Shown piece by piece: positions 29,660 through 32,408 of a stretch of 32,408 bases of DNA. Location: NCBI GenBank assembly GCA_947458495.1, contig CANHAR010000005.1, forward strand, positions 1 to 32,408, read 5' to 3'. The stretch comes from Gammaproteobacteria bacterium. GTDB lineage: Bacteria; Pseudomonadota; Gammaproteobacteria; Pseudomonadales; Pseudohongiellaceae. Made by a program: the position numbers and the translations under genes. How positions within the stretch are numbered: position 1 is the first letter of the stretch; every line of letters begins with the position of its first letter. Below the pieces are notes generated by a model. The model saw nothing but the letters and a program-made list of their open reading frames with translations. It ran no database searches and was not told the origin of the DNA.

Positions 29660-29746
29660 GCATTTAACTGAGTTGATGTGTTTTTTCTCAATGCCACATA
29701 AAAACCTTCGTTATGTCGCAGATCGCAGGATTAAGCACTGAAACCA

Positions 29747-29775
29747 TTGAGTGTGTTGCCGGGCTTGGCTAGAAT
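29747..29775 (+). promoter_or_regulatory. Candidate sigma70 promoter for the 29804 gene
   Basis: TTGAGT (29747-29752), 17-bp spacer, TAGAAT (29770-29775); Shine-Dalgarno AGGAGAAG precedes the ATG at 29804. Confidence 0.55.
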
Positions 29776-29803
29776 CGGGCTAAACAAATAAGGAGAAGAA
29801 GCT

Positions 29804-30841
29804 ATGTTCAGTAGACCCTCATTCACCACTAACATGACCCTGCTAGGCCTGGGCTTGGCAGCCTCTGCTGTCATTTCCTTCAGTGCCCTGGCTCAGGACG
29901 ATTACACCGTACCACGTACCTGGGATGGCGTTCCTGACCTGCAGGGTGTCTGGCGTAATGCCACGGTAACTCCGCTTGAACGTCCTGAAGAACTGGGTAC
30001 TAAAAGAGCCTATACGCGCGAGGAAGCAGCCGTACTCGAGCGCGCCGCCCAGCAGGAAGTAGAAGAAGATAACGAACCTCTGGATCCGAACCGCCCGCCC
30101 CCGCCGGCAACAGCGCTGCCGCCCGTCGGCAACTACGATCTATTCTGGACTGACAGAGGCATGTTCATGCCCAGCATCAACGGCGAATTCCGCACCTCCA
30201 TTATCATAGAGCCCGAAAACGGTCGCTTCCCCGCCTACAAACCAGAGTTCCTGGCAAAACGGGCAGAGGAAAGAGCCAACGGCCCTGATCCCTTTGATGG
30301 CCCTGAAGGCCGAGGTGTGGGTGAGCGTTGCCTGCTGTCATTCGGGTCAAATTCAGGTCCGCCCATGCTTCCGGTGATGTACAACAGCCACTATGAAATA
30401 TTCCAGTCACCAGGTTATGTCGTGATTCTGGCAGAGATGGTTAACGACGCCCGCATTATCAGAATTGTGGATGATCATGCACCCACGGCAGCAGTCATGG
30501 AAAAGTGGATGGGGGACTCTATCGGCCGCTGGGAAGGTGACACATTGGTCGTGGAGACCCGACATTTTAATCCTGACCAGAATTTCCGTGGCGCGTCTGA
30601 CAACATGACCGTTATCGAAAAATTCCGCCGCGATGATGAGCACAAGATTATTTACAGCTTCACCGTAGAAGATCCTACCGTGTTTGAATCAAGCTTCACG
30701 GGAGAACTGGCACTGACTTCATTTGATGAGCCAATCTACGAATACGCCTGCCACGAAGGAAACTACGCACTGGCTGGCACGTTGGCAGGCGCCAGACTGG
30801 CAGAGGAAGAAGCTCGTAAGGCAGCTGCCGCGCAACAGTAA
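29804..30841 (+). CDS. Secreted protein of unknown function, 'PDLQGVW' family
   Basis: 345 aa; signal peptide (SFSALAQDDY); TWDGVPDLQGVWRNATVTPLERP; GERCLLSFGSNSGPPMLP; GDSIGRWEGDTLVVETRHFNPDQNF. Good RBS, promoter and terminator. Confidence 0.85.
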   Translation: MFSRPSFTTNMTLLGLGLAASAVISFSALAQDDYTVPRTWDGVPDLQGVWRNATVTPLERPEELGTKRAYTREEAAVLERAAQQEVEEDNEPLDPNRPPPPATALPPVGNYDLFWTDRGMFMPSINGEFRTSIIIEPENGRFPAYKPEFLAKRAEERANGPDPFDGPEGRGVGERCLLSFGSNSGPPMLPVMYNSHYEIFQSPGYVVILAEMVNDARIIRIVDDHAPTAAVMEKWMGDSIGRWEGDTLVVETRHFNPDQNFRGASDNMTVIEKFRRDDEHKIIYSFTVEDPTVFESSFTGELALTSFDEPIYEYACHEGNYALAGTLAGARLAEEEARKAAAAQQ

Positions 30842-30850
30842 AATCCTGTC

Positions 30851-30882
30851 CCAAAGAACCAAAGAACCAAAGAACCAAAAAA
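30851..30882 (+). repeat. 8-bp tandem repeat CCAAAGAA, three perfect copies plus a partial one
   Basis: CCAAAGAA at 30851, 30859 and 30867, then CCAAAAAA at 30875, directly before the terminator. Confidence 0.9.
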
Positions 30883-30914
30883 AAGGGATGATCATTATGA
30901 TCATCCCTTTTTTT
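30878..30914. terminator. Strong (potentially bidirectional) Rho-independent terminator
   Basis: A-tract GGGATGATCA-TTA-TGATCATCCC TTTTTTT: perfect 10-bp stem, 3-nt loop, 7-A/7-T extension. Confidence 0.93.
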
Positions 30915-31012
30915 GTACTGCTTTTTTGCACTACGGTGCCGGGGCAAGTCCAATCTGACAGATCACTATCAATCGATTTGTTACTCATCTTCAGCGCGAA
31001 CGCATAAGCTGA

Positions 31013-31663
31013 CTAAGGCTCTTCTACCAAAGTCTTTGCAAGCAGATCACTCAGGCGCGGCAGATCAGCCGGCACATCAACATCCCAGCGCAGCGCAAGC
31101 TCTTGCCACTGGATACCTGAGGCCATTAGCCTGGCGCGGGTCTGCTGCAACACCCTGTCGCTTCCCCAATCAATGTTCAGGAATACTTGTTGGGGCACGT
31201 GATGACTGACACCCAATAAAACGTAACCGCCATCCTCCGCCGGACCCAAAACCACACTGGCACCCGCCTTCAGCCGCATAATCGCATCCAGCAAATAATC
31301 TGTATCCAGCGACACACAATCAGCACCCACCACCAACACATAGGGAGCTCGTTGCAACGCCTGATTCAAGGCAAAACTCATGCGCTCACCCAGATCGACA
31401 CCGTGCTGCACAAACATCTGATCACGCGCACACAAGCGGCTAAACCAGCCTTCTTCGCCTGACTCCGACATCCACAACTCGATGGGCCAGCGTGATCCCT
31501 CACTGAGACGTTGCCAAGTCAGCTGAATCAATTGTTTATGCAGCGCCAGAGCCCCTTCAGAACCCAGCTCGGAAATGAAGCGCGTTTTGACCCGCCCGGC
31601 AACCGGTGCCTTGGCAAAAAACAACACGCGCACGTCCGAAAAAAACTGTTGTTCGCTCATCAA
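31013..31663 (-). CDS. TIGR04282-type glycosyltransferase (DUF2064)
   Basis: RVLFFAKAPVAGRVKTRFISELGSEGALALHKQL; LVVGADCVSLDTDYLLDA; VLGPAEDGGYVLLGV. Confidence 0.9.
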   Translation of the reverse strand: MMSEQQFFSDVRVLFFAKAPVAGRVKTRFISELGSEGALALHKQLIQLTWQRLSEGSRWPIELWMSESGEEGWFSRLCARDQMFVQHGVDLGERMSFALNQALQRAPYVLVVGADCVSLDTDYLLDAIMRLKAGASVVLGPAEDGGYVLLGVSHHVPQQVFLNIDWGSDRVLQQTRARLMASGIQWQELALRWDVDVPADLPRLSDLLAKTLVEEP

Positions 31664-32379
31664 GATGACCTGTCAGGGGCGTCTTTCTGCCGATAGTAGC
31701 GCCGGTGCAAACGTTCAGGATCAACACCCAGCACATAGGCCAATCTTAGCCACCACATCAACACCACTGTGCGCACTATGCCGTGTTTTTCCCAACGCCT
31801 GCTCGAACTGTGTACCCGTTCACGCAGGCAAAGAGGTCGTCCGGTCTGGACGCACAAATCCTTGGATAAGCGCACATCCTCCATTAACGGTATGTCCGCA
31901 AAGCCGCCTGCCTGCTCAAAAATATCCCGACGCACAAACATCGCCTGATCACCTGTTGCAATGCCGGTGAGGCGTGATCGCAGATTCATCATTGTCTCAA
32001 TGACACGGAACGCTGGATGATTTCCGCTCAGACGCACATCAAATCGCCCCCATGTGTACCCGCTCCCAGCCGTCAGCGGCTGTAACAAAAACTGTGGAGA
32101 CATCGTAGGCAGCAAGGTATCAATATGCAGAAACATCAATACCTCTCCCCTGGCAATCCGAGCGCCTGAATTCATTTGCCGCGCGCGGCCAGCCGTTGTT
32201 GTCATCAGATGATCAACCAGACCCGTGCACGTTGTCATGCTGTCATCGCTGCTGCCGCCATCAACAACAATGACCTCGTGACCTTCACGCCGCCAATGCT
32301 GCAATAACGGCAGATTAGCCTTGAGGGCTGCGGACTCATTGAGGACCGGGATAATGATGCTGAGAGTATTCACCGCCAA
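31660..32379 (-). CDS. TIGR04283-type family 2 glycosyltransferase
   Basis: LSIIIPVLNESAALKANLPLLQHWRREGHEVIVVDGGSSDDS; AGRARQMNSGARIARGEVLMFLHIDTLLP; GDQAMFVRRDIFEQAGGFADIPLMEDVRLSKDL; 4-bp overlap with the TIGR04282-type gene. Confidence 0.92.
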   Translation of the reverse strand: MAVNTLSIIIPVLNESAALKANLPLLQHWRREGHEVIVVDGGSSDDSMTTCTGLVDHLMTTTAGRARQMNSGARIARGEVLMFLHIDTLLPTMSPQFLLQPLTAGSGYTWGRFDVRLSGNHPAFRVIETMMNLRSRLTGIATGDQAMFVRRDIFEQAGGFADIPLMEDVRLSKDLCVQTGRPLCLRERVHSSSRRWEKHGIVRTVVLMWWLRLAYVLGVDPERLHRRYYRQKDAPDRSS

Positions 32380-32408
32380 AGCGTACCTTCCGGACCATCC
32401 ACTGTAAA

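Noticed and set aside
30723-31007. 94-aa plus ORF and overlapping minus ORFs (KGMIIMIIPFF..)
   Set aside because: They read straight through the intrinsic terminator hairpin and repeats.

Overview
The window is gammaproteobacterial chromosomal DNA, almost entirely protein coding. Most genes are recognisable housekeeping genes whose order resembles the Pseudomonas aeruginosa block purN-purM ... hda ... aspS-ruvCAB-tolQRAB-pal-cpoB-queE-queC-tRNA-Lys ... nadA-bepA-tusA-dapA-bamC. I support 35 CDS and one tRNA gene (Lys, UUU, CCA encoded), plus candidate promoters, two intrinsic-terminator-like hairpins, inverted repeats and low-complexity coding repeats. There is no CRISPR array, transposase, integrase or rRNA. 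The best candidate for a poorly described system is a three-gene cassette at 8591-9944: a small DUF6249-like membrane protein, an ECF-type sigma factor and a small membrane protein that may be an anti-sigma factor. It lies between nadA and the 3' end of tRNA-Lys, a known integration hotspot in Pseudomonas. Other points of interest are an AspRS with non-discriminating signatures, a TTG start for ruvA, absence of yebC and ybgC from their usual positions, an Hda with a degenerate P-loop, a secreted 'PDLQGVW' protein of unknown function, a TIGR04282/TIGR04283-type glycosyltransferase pair, and several dyads in promoter or leader regions. All family calls come from reading protein motifs; no database search was run.
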